From positions 1 through 24,169 of the forward strand of contig JBBQPM010000102.1 in NCBI GenBank assembly GCA_038217425.1: a stretch of 24,169 bases of DNA, written 5' to 3'. The DNA is from JAIEPT01 sp038217425 (GTDB lineage: Bacteria > Planctomycetota > Planctomycetia > Gemmatales > Gemmataceae). Shown here piece by piece: positions 13,458-21,313 of the stretch (its first letter is position 1; each line of letters begins with the position of its first letter). The position numbers and the translations under genes were made by a program. The notes under the pieces were generated by a model. That model was not told the DNA's origin. It ran no database searches and saw only the letters and a program-made list of their open reading frames with translations.

Positions 13458-15743
13458 TTACCGCGACACCACGTGCGGCGTCTTCTCCACGTTGCCCGCG
13501 GCGTCCTCCGCGTGAGCGCGCAGTTCCTTCGCCTCCGCGATCTCGATCTCCCATTCCGCGAAGTTCGGCGCCAGCGCCCGTGCCGCCTGGCCGTTCACTG
13601 TCACCGTCGTCACCGCGCCGTTGTCGGCGGTCGTGCCGCGCACCGTCAGCTTGCTCCCGGTCTTCAGCACGTGCGTGATCACCGTGGTCGGCGGCAGGTC
13701 GTCAATCGGGTCGAGCAACTTCGGGAATACGACGTTCGAGACTTCCTTGACGCGGGATTCATCGCCGGTCAGCTTGGCTTCCTCGCGATAACCCTTCGGA
13801 TCGGCCTTGTACTCCGGCGAACGCGTGCTGACGACCATGGCATGCTTGCCCGGGCCGAAGTAGTCGTGCAGATAGATCGGCACGCCCTTTTCCGTCTTCG
13901 GTTCCGGCCGCGGTCCGCCGCCGAGGTTGACCATGGCGGCGCCCTTCGTCGTCTTCCAGTTGGCGACTTTCACGTTCTTCAGGTGCGTGATGCCCGCGCC
14001 CGTCGGGTTGTGATCGCTGATCTGCACCAGCGGCATGCCGGCGCCCGAGCGGATGTTGTCGAACGTCAAGTTCTCCACCGTGAGACCGCCGAACTGGATG
14101 CTCAGGTCGTCGTGGCCGCGATTGAAAGGCTCGGTGTTGGTGCTGTCGATGGAGAGATTCTTGTAGACATGATTGTCGAAGTTCGGATGGTAGACGCCGT
14201 AGTTCGATTGGATCTTCATGCCATCCACAAGCACGCTCGGCGTCTGCACGCGGAAGGCGTAGTGGGTTGCCCAGATCTTCATGTTGCGGATGATGAACGG
14301 ATGCTGGGCGTCGGGTCCGACGCGGTTGACGCCTTCGCCGAGGTTGAACCCGTAAAGCCCGTCGCAGTGACACTCGTTGTCATCGAAGCGGACGAAGGGG
14401 AGCGTGCGGATATCGGTGAGCTTGCGCGAGCCATCGGGCTGGCGAATTGGGAACGTTAGCTTGAGCTGGCTTCCCTGCGTCGCTTCGTAGCGGAAGCCGT
14501 AACGGTCGTTCTCGACGGCGACATTGCGGGTGAAAGTGTTGAGGCTGTTCGCCCACCAGAACCCGGCGCCCTCGTTGCCGTCGAAGGGCAGAACCTGTTT
14601 CGGCAGGCGTTTCCCCTTCAGCGCCTGGATGGCGAGGTTGCGGTCGAGGACGTTGTAGACTTCGGTTCCGTCTTCGAGGAAGAAGCCATGGCCGATGCTC
14701 TGGAAGCCGACGTTATCGCGGACGATGAGGTAGTTGGTGCCGTGGATGGTGAGCCAGCGGTTGTGGCTATCCCAGATGGAGCAACCGATGACGCTGCTGC
14801 CGCGCATGCTGTCGCCGGCGAGGTGGAAGTGCAGGCTGTAGCGTCCGAGGGTATCCTTCTTGCCGAGATGACGGAATTCGGCGTAGCTGAGCGAACCGGT
14901 GGAGCCGCGGTGGTACATGGTGTGACCGCGGTTCCCCTTGGGGTCGGCGGATTCGACGGTGACGTTGCGGCTGAGGTTGGCGACTTCGCCGCGGAAATCG
15001 CCGTGCCCGCGATGGTCGCCCGTGAGCGCGGGTTCGAACGTGATTTTGGTTTTGTCGATGGCGGTGACGGTGACGACTTCGGACTCGACGTCGTTGAGCT
15101 TGGTCGCGGTGACGACGATGCGATCGCCGACGCGCCAGCCCTGGACGGCTTCGTCGACGGAAAGAGCTGCGTCCCCTTTTTTGACGTCGGCAGCGAGGCG
15201 GACCCAGGCGCGGTTGAGCGGGGCGCCGTGCATGTCCCAACGTCCGCCGCAGTTGACGATCGCGGGGCACGAGAGTTTATCGAGGCCTTCCACGTACGTC
15301 AGACGAATTAAGGATTTATGCTTGGCAGAGATCGGTTCTTCCTGCGTGCCGACGGCGAAGACGGGACGGACTTTGCCGGGGGCGAGTTCCATGATGTGGC
15401 CGTCGCAATCGAAGCCGTCCTCGCTGGCGTCGTCGCCGGGCTGAATCTTGATGAGGCCGACGTCAAGGCGGGTGTTCTTGTTGGGATCGAAGGAGAGCGA
15501 GCCGCCGACGTGGATCGAGCGGATGACGTCCGAGCTGTCGACGTCGTAGACGACGGCATGGCCTTCGCGAACTTGCACGCGAGCGCCGGCGGCGGGGACT
15601 TTGCCCCCTTCCCAGGTCTTGGGCGAGGACCAGGCGCCGCTCTGCGCCGAACGCAGCAACGGCGGGCCTTTGAGTTTGTCCTGGGCGACGAGGTGGGTCG
15701 CAAAAAGTGCCAGCAGGGCGCAGCATCCGATGGAGCGGAACAT
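13458..15743 (-). CDS. secreted G8-domain / parallel beta-helix protein, CEMIP/TMEM2-like
   Basis: The protein has 761 residues. The signal peptide is about 1-20 (ends THLVAQ). A G8 domain covers roughly 35-165: WSSPKTWEGGKVPAAGARV, VVYDVDSSDVIRSIHVGGSL and RLDVGLIKIQPGD. A long right-handed parallel beta-helix follows (about 245-640), rich in turns such as SIWDSHNRWLTIHGTNYLIV and GFFLEDGTEVYNVLDRN. The end (about 685-761) is an Ig-like domain with VTVNGQAARALAPNFAEWEI and HAEDAAGNVEKTPH. G8 followed by beta-helix is the order in vertebrate CEMIP and TMEM2, which take part in hyaluronan breakdown. Polysaccharide binding or depolymerisation is therefore the best inference, not shown here. The start at 15743 has a CGGAGA ribosome site and a TAGAAT box at 15774-15779. 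Divergent from ftsK. Confidence 0.9.
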   Translation of the reverse strand: MFRSIGCCALLALFATHLVAQDKLKGPPLLRSAQSGAWSSPKTWEGGKVPAAGARVQVREGHAVVYDVDSSDVIRSIHVGGSLSFDPNKNTRLDVGLIKIQPGDDASEDGFDCDGHIMELAPGKVRPVFAVGTQEEPISAKHKSLIRLTYVEGLDKLSCPAIVNCGGRWDMHGAPLNRAWVRLAADVKKGDAALSVDEAVQGWRVGDRIVVTATKLNDVESEVVTVTAIDKTKITFEPALTGDHRGHGDFRGEVANLSRNVTVESADPKGNRGHTMYHRGSTGSLSYAEFRHLGKKDTLGRYSLHFHLAGDSMRGSSVIGCSIWDSHNRWLTIHGTNYLIVRDNVGFQSIGHGFFLEDGTEVYNVLDRNLAIQALKGKRLPKQVLPFDGNEGAGFWWANSLNTFTRNVAVENDRYGFRYEATQGSQLKLTFPIRQPDGSRKLTDIRTLPFVRFDDNECHCDGLYGFNLGEGVNRVGPDAQHPFIIRNMKIWATHYAFRVQTPSVLVDGMKIQSNYGVYHPNFDNHVYKNLSIDSTNTEPFNRGHDDLSIQFGGLTVENLTFDNIRSGAGMPLVQISDHNPTGAGITHLKNVKVANWKTTKGAAMVNLGGGPRPEPKTEKGVPIYLHDYFGPGKHAMVVSTRSPEYKADPKGYREEAKLTGDESRVKEVSNVVFPKLLDPIDDLPPTTVITHVLKTGSKLTVRGTTADNGAVTTVTVNGQAARALAPNFAEWEIEIAEAKELRAHAEDAAGNVEKTPHVVSR

Positions 15744-16092
15744 GAAGAGTCTCCGGTGTGGGGGTGGGCGGGTATTCTATGAACCCCCTTGCGGGAAAGC
15801 CCAGGGATGGCGATCCCTGGGGAAGCGCTCGCAGACGTCATTTTTTGGCGACCGCGAATGGGAGATCGACTTTCGGCGTTTCCCCAGGGATCGCCATCCC
15901 TGGGCTTTCGAGATACCGATTGCGCAGGTTATCGCGACTTTGCCGTCGACTCACCTTCCTCGTCGCGGCGAACGTCTGGGTTTGCCCTTGGCTCTTTCCG
16001 CGCAATCCGAAATGCTAAAGAATCGTCACGAGGTGCGAACTGTTTACCAATGTGCAAGGACGCTGAGCGACACCCCGCGGAGTCGTCCTGCC
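15744..16092. other. 349-base divergent intergenic region between the G8 gene and ftsK
   Basis: It holds a TAGAAT -10-like box on the minus strand (15774-15779) for the G8 gene, the 30-bp palindromic repeat pair (15795-15909), and about 180 bases before ftsK in which no convincing promoter or small gene was seen. Frames run open through it but lack ribosome sites and recognisable protein content. Confidence 0.6.
15795..15909. repeat. 30-bp perfect inverted repeat whose arms are themselves palindromic
   Basis: Left arm 15795-15824 and right arm 15880-15909 are exact reverse complements around a 55-base spacer. Inside each arm CCCAGGGAT pairs with ATCCCTGGG around a 4-base loop, so either two small hairpins or one long stem can form. 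It sits next to the G8 promoter box and upstream of ftsK. Confidence 0.92.
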
Positions 16093-18351
16093 ATGTCGGA
16101 ACGTCCCTTTGCTCGAATCGACGGCGTCGCCTGGATCCTGCTTTCGAGCGGGCTCCTGGTGTCGCTTTCTCTACTCAGTTATGACGCCGGCGAATCCAAT
16201 CTCCTGGGCCGGCCCGGCAACTGGATTTCGCGCGAACTCTTCGCCACGTTCGGCGCCGCCGCGTACGCGCTTCTGGCGAGCTGGTTCGTCGTCATCCTCG
16301 TGCTCCTCCTGCGCAAAGGTTGGCTCCTCTGGCTGAAACGCCTGGCGGGCTGGGCGATCCTCGTCCCCAGCGCCGCGGTGGCGGCCGAATGGTTCGCCGG
16401 CGATCTCCTGGGCCAATTCCCGCAAGGCCCCGGCGGCTGGCTCGGCGCCCTCCTGGCCGGCCAGTTGGTGCGCGAGTTCAATGTCGTCGGCGGCTGGTTC
16501 GTCTTTGCCGGCCTCGCCTTCGCCGGGCTTTGGCTCGCCCTGGATTTCTTCTTAATCCAATCCTGGAACACATTCTGGGACGCCTGCTCGGCGTGCGGCG
16601 ACTTCGTCGCTCGCCTGCTCGCCTGGTGCGTGCCGGCGCCGAAGCCGGAAACGGAAGCCCCCAAGGCCACGTCCGCCAAACGCGGCAAGAAGCCCCTCGT
16701 CGATCCCGCGATCATCCCCATCTCGCATTCCGGCGTGCGCCTGTACGAGGCGCCGGCCGAAGAGGAGATCCCCGAGGTTCCCGAACCGTCGATCCTCCGG
16801 CTCGATCGCCCCGCGGAAGAGACAGTCGCCGAGGATACGCGCCCCGTCTACGACGATTTCGAACTCCCCGGCCTCAACCTCCTAGAAGAATCCGAACCGT
16901 TTCCCTATCAGCAGCACGACCAACGGCTCCGCGATCAGGCGACGCTGCTGGAGAAGACGTTTCAGGACTTCGCGCTCAACATCCGCGTCGTCGGCATCAA
17001 CACCGGGCCCGTTATCACGCAGTACGAGATCACGCTCGAGACCGGCATGCGCGTCAACAAGATCACCGGGCTCGCCGACGACTTGGCCCTGCACCTGCGC
17101 GTGCCGAGCGTCCGCATCGTGGCGCCGATCCCGGGCAAGAACACAGTCGGCATCGAAGTCCCCAACGAGAAGCGCGCCAACGTCCGCCTGAAGGAACTCA
17201 TCGTCGGAGGCGGCAAAAAGCTGCAAAAATCGAAGCTGCCTCTCTTCCTCGGCAAGGACACCGAAGGCCGACCGCTCATCTTCGATTTGGCCGAGATGCC
17301 TCACTTGCTCATCGCGGGCACCACGGGCACCGGCAAGTCGGTCTGCCTCAACGCGATCATCACCAGCATGCTGATGACGCGCCGGCCCGACGAAGTGAAG
17401 ATGATCCTCATCGACCCCAAGATGACCGAAATGACCGAGTACGGCAAGATCCCGCACCTCATGCATCCCGTCGTCACCGACATGAAAAAAGCCGAGGCGA
17501 TCCTGGCCTGGGCGGTCGACAAGATGGAGCAGCGCTACGATCAGCTCAGCAAGGCCCGCGTTCGCAACATCGCCACGTACAACGAACTCGGCCACGAGGA
17601 ACTTCGTAAACGTACGCAGCCGCAGAACGAAGCGGAAAACAAGGCGATCATGGAGAAGATGCCGTACATCATCATCGTGGTGGACGAACTCGCGGACCTG
17701 ATGATGATGATGAAGCGCGAGGTCGAGACGCACATCATCCGCCTGGCGCAGAAGTCGCGGGCGGCGGGCATTCACCTGGTCGTCGCTACGCAAAAGCCGA
17801 CCGTCGACGTCATCACCGGGCTCATCAAGTCGAACCTGCCGGGGCGCATCTGCTTCAAGGTGTCGAGTCGATCCGATAGCCGGGTGGTGCTCGATGAAAT
17901 GGGCGCAGACAAGCTGCTGGGCAAGGGGGACATGCTATTCCTGCAGCCGGGCACGAGCGTGCTGATTCGTTCGCAGGGGACGTTCGTCAGCGATGCGGAG
18001 ATCTCGAAAGTAGTGGAGCATCTGCAGGTGGATGAGCCGTGCTTCGAGGCGGAGCTGGTGCATCTCAAGACGAAGGACGAAGAGGACGACGACGACGTCG
18101 GCGAGAAGATCAAGGCGCGCGACGAGTTGTACGAAGGCGCCGTGGACATCGTGGTGCGCGAGGGGCGCGGCAGCGTGTCGCTCTTGCAGCGGGCGCTTGG
18201 CATCGGCTACGGACGTGCGGCCCGCCTCATTGATTACATGGCCGAGGACGGCATCGTCGGCGCCTACAAGGGAAGCAACGCCCGCGAGGTGCTGTTGGAA
18301 CCGGAACGCTGGCAGGCGATGAAGGACGACCCCCGCGCGGCGTCGAGCTAA
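16093..18351 (+). CDS. ftsK: DNA translocase FtsK/SpoIIIE
   Basis: The protein has 752 residues. Four membrane helices lie in residues 10-160, followed by an acidic linker (about 200-270). The alpha/beta motor domain carries Walker A GTTGTGKS (409-416) and Walker B IIIVVDELADL (Asp531). The C-terminal gamma winged-helix domain includes VREGRGSVSLLQRALGIGYG and RLIDYMAEDGIVG, the module that reads KOPS sites. It pumps chromosomal DNA at the division septum and assists dimer resolution. Many planctomycetes lack ftsZ but keep FtsK. The start at ATG 16093 gives a proper N-terminus (MSERPFARIDGVAW); the frame remains open upstream to 15601 but crosses the palindrome. Its stop shares bases with the stop of the convergent NTF2-like gene (CTAA, 18348-18351). 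Confidence 0.97.
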   Translation: MSERPFARIDGVAWILLSSGLLVSLSLLSYDAGESNLLGRPGNWISRELFATFGAAAYALLASWFVVILVLLLRKGWLLWLKRLAGWAILVPSAAVAAEWFAGDLLGQFPQGPGGWLGALLAGQLVREFNVVGGWFVFAGLAFAGLWLALDFFLIQSWNTFWDACSACGDFVARLLAWCVPAPKPETEAPKATSAKRGKKPLVDPAIIPISHSGVRLYEAPAEEEIPEVPEPSILRLDRPAEETVAEDTRPVYDDFELPGLNLLEESEPFPYQQHDQRLRDQATLLEKTFQDFALNIRVVGINTGPVITQYEITLETGMRVNKITGLADDLALHLRVPSVRIVAPIPGKNTVGIEVPNEKRANVRLKELIVGGGKKLQKSKLPLFLGKDTEGRPLIFDLAEMPHLLIAGTTGTGKSVCLNAIITSMLMTRRPDEVKMILIDPKMTEMTEYGKIPHLMHPVVTDMKKAEAILAWAVDKMEQRYDQLSKARVRNIATYNELGHEELRKRTQPQNEAENKAIMEKMPYIIIVVDELADLMMMMKREVETHIIRLAQKSRAAGIHLVVATQKPTVDVITGLIKSNLPGRICFKVSSRSDSRVVLDEMGADKLLGKGDMLFLQPGTSVLIRSQGTFVSDAEISKVVEHLQVDEPCFEAELVHLKTKDEEDDDDVGEKIKARDELYEGAVDIVVREGRGSVSLLQRALGIGYGRAARLIDYMAEDGIVGAYKGSNAREVLLEPERWQAMKDDPRAASS

Positions 18352-18770
18352 CCGCTCGTGTGATCGTGCACAATCTTCCAACCCGCCGGCGTCTTGCGCA
18401 CGATGAGCGTGAAGATGCCGGTCGATTCCTCCTTCGTCAGCTTCAAGTGATAGCGTCCCCGCACCAGTGCATGGTCGGCGCCGAGCGGCTCGATCGTCAG
18501 CTCCGCGAACGTCAACTTGCCCATCTCCTTCTTGTCCGCCTGATACTTTTGGCGGTACCGCTCGAGCGTGGCCTGGTAGCCCTTTGTCTTGACGTTGCCG
18601 GCGTAGAACGTGAGTTCCGGGGATTGCCAGTAGCCCTGCATGAAGCCTTCGAGATCCCCCTTGTTCCAGGCCGTGGCCTGGGCGTCCAGCACGGCGCGGA
18701 TGGCCTCGTGCGGTTCCTGGGCCTGCAACGCACTGACGCAGCACCACGCCAACAATCCGGCTCGAAACAT
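18348..18770 (-). CDS. secreted NTF2-like (DUF4440/SnoaL-type) protein
   Basis: The protein has 140 residues. A signal peptide (about 1-18, ALQAQ) is followed by a single NTF2-like domain: helix AIRAVLDAQATAWNKGDLEGFM, first 20 residues AIRA to LEGF, then GYWQSPELTFYAGN and the strand series ending FTLIVRKTPAGWKIVHDHTS, the usual DUF4440 close. The cone-shaped fold binds small ligands or acts as an enzyme; no catalytic residues can be assigned. The start at 18770 has AGGAGA at good spacing; the longer in-frame extension to 19019 overlaps the SDR gene on the other strand and is rejected. It overlaps the ftsK stop by four bases and is divergent from the SDR gene, with a 58-base gap. Confidence 0.88.
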   Translation of the reverse strand: MFRAGLLAWCCVSALQAQEPHEAIRAVLDAQATAWNKGDLEGFMQGYWQSPELTFYAGNVKTKGYQATLERYRQKYQADKKEMGKLTFAELTIEPLGADHALVRGRYHLKLTKEESTGIFTLIVRKTPAGWKIVHDHTSG

Positions 18771-18789
18771 GGCTCGCCTCTCCTGTTTG

Positions 18790-18795
18790 TATAAT
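18790..18795 (+). promoter_or_regulatory. consensus -10 box (TATAAT) in the NTF2-like/SDR divergent gap
   Basis: A perfect TATAAT lies 33 bases before the SDR start at 18829. No -35 match is visible at the expected place. On the opposite strand the same spot reads ATTATA and could overlap a promoter for the NTF2-like gene. Confidence 0.4.
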
Positions 18796-18828
18796 GCCAC
18801 TTGAAAACTCTCCTGGGACGGACGACGT

Positions 18829-19644
18829 ATGACTCTCGCGAACAAGGTAGTTCTGATCACCGGCGGCTCTTCCGGGATCGGCCGCGCCACCGCCCTTAAA
18901 CTCGCCGGCATGGGCTGCAAGCTCGCCTTCGCCTCCCGCAAACCCGAAGCCCTCGAAAGCGTCTGCCGAGAAGTCGAAACCCTCGGCGCCCCTGCCCTCG
19001 CGCTGCCGACCGACGTCACCGATGCCGAGCAAGTCCAGCGCGCGGTGGAAGCGACGGTCGCCCAGTTCGGTCAGCTCGACGTCTTGCTCTGCTCCGCGGG
19101 GCTTTCGATGCGGGCCTACTTCGCTCGCTCGAAGATTGCCGCGCTCGAGCGGGTGATGCGCGTCAACTTTTTCGGCGTCCTTTACGCCACGCATGCGGCG
19201 ATTCCGCATCTCAAGAAGACGAAGGGCTCGCTGGTCGCAATCAGCAGCCTCACGGGCAAGCGCGGCATTCCGTCGTACGCCCTTTACAGCGCGAGCAAGT
19301 TCGCGGTTCAGGGATTGTACGAGGCGCTGGACATCGAGCTAGCGCGCGACGGCGTGCACGTGGGGACGGTATCGCCGGCGTTCGTGGACACGCCGCTGCG
19401 GCACAGCGTTCTGAACGCGGACGGCGAGCCGTACAAGAACCCGCCGCCGTTGCCGTTTCGCGTGTGGCCCGTGGAGAAGTGCGTGGCCGCCATCGTCAAT
19501 CTGATCGTCAAACGCCGGAAGGAAGCCCTGATTCCGTGGTTTACCGGCCCACTCTTGGGCATCGACCGTATGCTGGGCCGGCGCATCGGCAACTGGATCC
19601 TCGGCCGGCGTTTTCCTCCGGAAGCGGAACAGACTCAGGAGTAG
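18829..19644 (+). CDS. short-chain dehydrogenase/reductase (classical SDR)
   Basis: The protein has 271 residues. The Rossmann cofactor motif TGGSSGIG is at 11-18, and the catalytic triad Ser140, Tyr153, Lys157 lies in ISSLTG and YALYSASK. CSAG replaces the more common NNAG near residue 88. Arg/Lys after the second strand (FASRKPEAL) favours NADPH over NADH. SDRs oxidise or reduce alcohol/carbonyl groups; the substrate is unknown. The C-terminal extension (about 215-271: LPFRVWPVEKC, GPLLGIDRMLGRRIGN) with a hydrophobic patch is typical of membrane-associated SDRs of the DHRS7 kind. Its 3' end overlaps the convergent gene at 19635 by ten bases. It is preceded by a TATAAT box. Confidence 0.93.
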   Translation: MTLANKVVLITGGSSGIGRATALKLAGMGCKLAFASRKPEALESVCREVETLGAPALALPTDVTDAEQVQRAVEATVAQFGQLDVLLCSAGLSMRAYFARSKIAALERVMRVNFFGVLYATHAAIPHLKKTKGSLVAISSLTGKRGIPSYALYSASKFAVQGLYEALDIELARDGVHVGTVSPAFVDTPLRHSVLNADGEPYKNPPPLPFRVWPVEKCVAAIVNLIVKRRKEALIPWFTGPLLGIDRMLGRRIGNWILGRRFPPEAEQTQE

Positions 19645-19994
19645 ACTGATTCGATCACCATGCCGGGCCGAGCCTCGACGGCCGCGCGGATCGCTTCAAA
19701 CGCACGTCGCTCGAGCGCCCGCCCCGCGCCAGGGCGAAACCAGCGCCACGGCGCGTAGACGGGGATTTCGTGCATCACCGCCACCTCCCAATCCGGCTGG
19801 GCGGCTTCCACGGCCACCCAGACGGTCGCGGGGTTTTCGAGACAAATGCTCCAGCCGTATTCTTTCCGGACCGGTTCCCGCGCCGCAATGCCGGCGCTGA
19901 GTAGCACGGCGCGGACCCAGTGCGCCACCGCCGGATCCAGATCGTCGTCGGGATCCACGGGAAACTCGGGCGAACTGAAACTGACGCTGAGCAT
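19635..19994 (-). CDS. hypothetical protein (119 aa)
   Basis: No family recognised. It is acidic at the N-terminus (VDPDDDLDPAVAHW), has the pattern EYGWSICLENPATVWVAVEAA then YAPWRWFRPGAGRA, and ends in an amphipathic helix (ERRAFEAIRAAVEARPGM). No signal peptide or membrane helix, so it is probably cytosolic. It is the last gene of a four-gene minus-strand operon, starting 7 bases after the 175-residue TPR-like gene. It overlaps the end of the SDR gene by ten bases, tail to tail. Confidence 0.7.
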   Translation of the reverse strand: MLSVSFSSPEFPVDPDDDLDPAVAHWVRAVLLSAGIAAREPVRKEYGWSICLENPATVWVAVEAAQPDWEVAVMHEIPVYAPWRWFRPGAGRALERRAFEAIRAAVEARPGMVIESVYS

Positions 19995-20001
19995 GACGCC
20001 C

Positions 20002-20529
20002 TCACTGGATCGGTTTGGATTCGGGACCGGCGCTCATCGCGTGTTCGATCTGTTCGAGAACCTCAAACCCTTCCGGCTTGGCCATCCCCTCTTTCGCCGA
20101 CGTCAGGCGTTGATGTGCGGCCGGGACGTCGCCGCAGTGAAACAGCGCCAGGGCCAGGTATCCCTCGGCCAAGCTCCGGTCGTTCGGCGTGCGCAGCCCG
20201 TGCTCGACGGCGCTTTGCAAATGATCCCGGGCGTTGGTCCAACGTTTTTCGTCCAGGGCAAAGATGCCGAGCATCCATTCGCGGTAAGCCCGCGACTGGG
20301 CGCTGAGCCAGTTGGGAAAGCGAGTTTGCGCGAGCAACCGCCGAGCCTGCGGCAAACTGCCCGAACGCAGCGCCTGAAACGCAAGCGCGACAGTGCCGCT
20401 GCGCAAGTACCCGACCGCGAGAACGATGGATGCGGCGAGATAGCCCAATCGAACGTAGAGATGGTCGGTGAGGTAACTGAGAACCAAAGCGATCGCGAAG
20501 AGAAGGCCGCGAATCGGGAGCGTGAACAT
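20002..20529 (-). CDS. membrane protein with TPR-like repeats (175 aa)
   Basis: Two hydrophobic helices at the N-terminus (about 5-23 and 27-45) anchor a helical cytosolic part. Its segments AFQALRSGSLPQARRLLAQT, EWMLGIFALDEKRWTNARDH and AEGYLALALFHCGDVPAAHQ look like three degenerate TPR units. TPR arrays usually bind other proteins. Its neighbours in the operon are a coiled-coil membrane protein and two unassigned proteins, so it may help assemble a small envelope complex; that is inference. A GGGAG ribosome site precedes the start at 20529. It begins 17 bases after the coiled-coil gene. Confidence 0.78.
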   Translation of the reverse strand: MFTLPIRGLLFAIALVLSYLTDHLYVRLGYLAASIVLAVGYLRSGTVALAFQALRSGSLPQARRLLAQTRFPNWLSAQSRAYREWMLGIFALDEKRWTNARDHLQSAVEHGLRTPNDRSLAEGYLALALFHCGDVPAAHQRLTSAKEGMAKPEGFEVLEQIEHAMSAGPESKPIQ

Positions 20530-20546
20530 GGGCCGAAACTCCCGCG

Positions 20547-20828
20547 CTACGGCCGGTTGGAATTGAGGTCGAACGTGAGCAAGCCGCCGAGAATGACGGC
20601 GACGAACGAAAATCCGGCAGACAGCGCGATGGTCATTACCATCCAGCCGCGTTGGCCCCAGAGTTCCTTCGTCTTGGTCATCTCCGCGACTTGATGCTCG
20701 AGAACGGCGATTTTCTCTTTGGATTCGCGCAGCAGTTGCATTTTCTCACTCAAGAACTCGACGCGCTCTTGAAGGATCGTGATTTCAACTGTCAGAACCT
20801 TTATGAATTCTTCAGTTCGAGTGGCCAT
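20547..20828 (-). CDS. coiled-coil protein with C-terminal membrane helix (93 aa)
   Basis: Residues 8-55 form a heptad-rich coiled coil (ITILQERVEFLSEKMQLLRE, AVLEHQVAEM), followed by a single membrane helix (about 62-85). The short tail is outside or periplasmic. The layout resembles phage XhlA-type haemolysin/holin-associated proteins, but no other phage gene is present and the likeness is architectural only. It starts 2 bases after the stop of the 117-residue gene. GGAGG lies about 10 bases before the ATG. Confidence 0.75.
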   Translation of the reverse strand: MATRTEEFIKVLTVEITILQERVEFLSEKMQLLRESKEKIAVLEHQVAEMTKTKELWGQRGWMVMTIALSAGFSFVAVILGGLLTFDLNSNRP

Positions 20829-20830
20829 TT

Positions 20831-21184
20831 TTAGGAGGCCTCCGCCATTTCAGCGTAAAATTCTCTCAGGGCTTCCTGCGTCATTAGATGCTGAATGTCT
20901 TGGCGGATCTTTAGAATGTCGCCCCATAGACTCGAAACACAGTACCGCACCAGCGATGGATCTCGCAACTCTTGCAGCGTGAGATCTGAACTCGCCTCTC
21001 CATTCGGATCCGCGAGGGTCAAGCGGTAGCGAGTCGTACCAGGCTCATAGGGCGAAACGCTCCACTCCACTTTCACGACCTGCGTCGCGGGCTTGAGAAC
21101 GTCGGCCACCAGTTTCGAGGCTTGTCGAAGCAGAGCGACGCCCTCGGACTTCTCGGTGATTTCAGGCGAATAACGAACGTCCAT
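20831..21184 (-). CDS. hypothetical protein (117 aa), first gene of the four-gene operon
   Basis: No family recognised. Soluble, with a mixed sequence: N-terminal strand MDVRYSPEITEK, helix VALLRQASKLVADVLK, strands VVKVEWSVSPYE and TRYRLTLADPNGE, then helices (LVRYCVSSLWGDILKIRQDI). The ATG at 21184 is preferred over 21217 because GGGAGAA lies at ideal distance before it and because the promoter box at 21222-21227 would place transcription start on top of the upstream ATG. It leads a tightly spaced operon reaching 19635. Confidence 0.75.
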   Translation of the reverse strand: MDVRYSPEITEKSEGVALLRQASKLVADVLKPATQVVKVEWSVSPYEPGTTRYRLTLADPNGEASSDLTLQELRDPSLVRYCVSSLWGDILKIRQDIQHLMTQEALREFYAEMAEAS

Positions 21185-21221
21185 GGCAATTTCTCCCGGA
21201 CGAATAAGCAGGTACATCCAA

Positions 21222-21249
21222 ATTCTACCAGCGTACCCGGCGATTGCAA
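21222..21249 (-). promoter_or_regulatory. promoter for the four-gene operon 21184-19635
   Basis: On the minus strand TTGCAA (21249-21244) and TAGAAT (21227-21222) are 16 bases apart, 37 bases before the chosen start codon. The -10 matches consensus at five of six positions. Confidence 0.55.
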
Positions 21250-21313
21250 ACGGCGGAATCGCGCCGGCGTCAATCGATATTTCCCCGCGGCCTGCGAGTC
21301 ATACAGTACCCCC

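Noticed and set aside
15601..16092. N-terminal extension of ftsK and a 131-codon frame at 15789-16184
   Set aside because: Both cross the 30-bp inverted repeat and the divergent promoter region and have no recognisable content.
16320..18203. Long alternative frames (plus 16320-17609; minus 16882-17793 and 17935-19209)
   Set aside because: They overlap the FtsK motor and SDR genes, whose motifs are intact, and are typical high-GC shadows.
20547..20828. Phage holin or haemolysin (XhlA) call for the coiled-coil membrane protein
   Set aside because: Only the general layout fits; no lysis, capsid or integrase gene is near.
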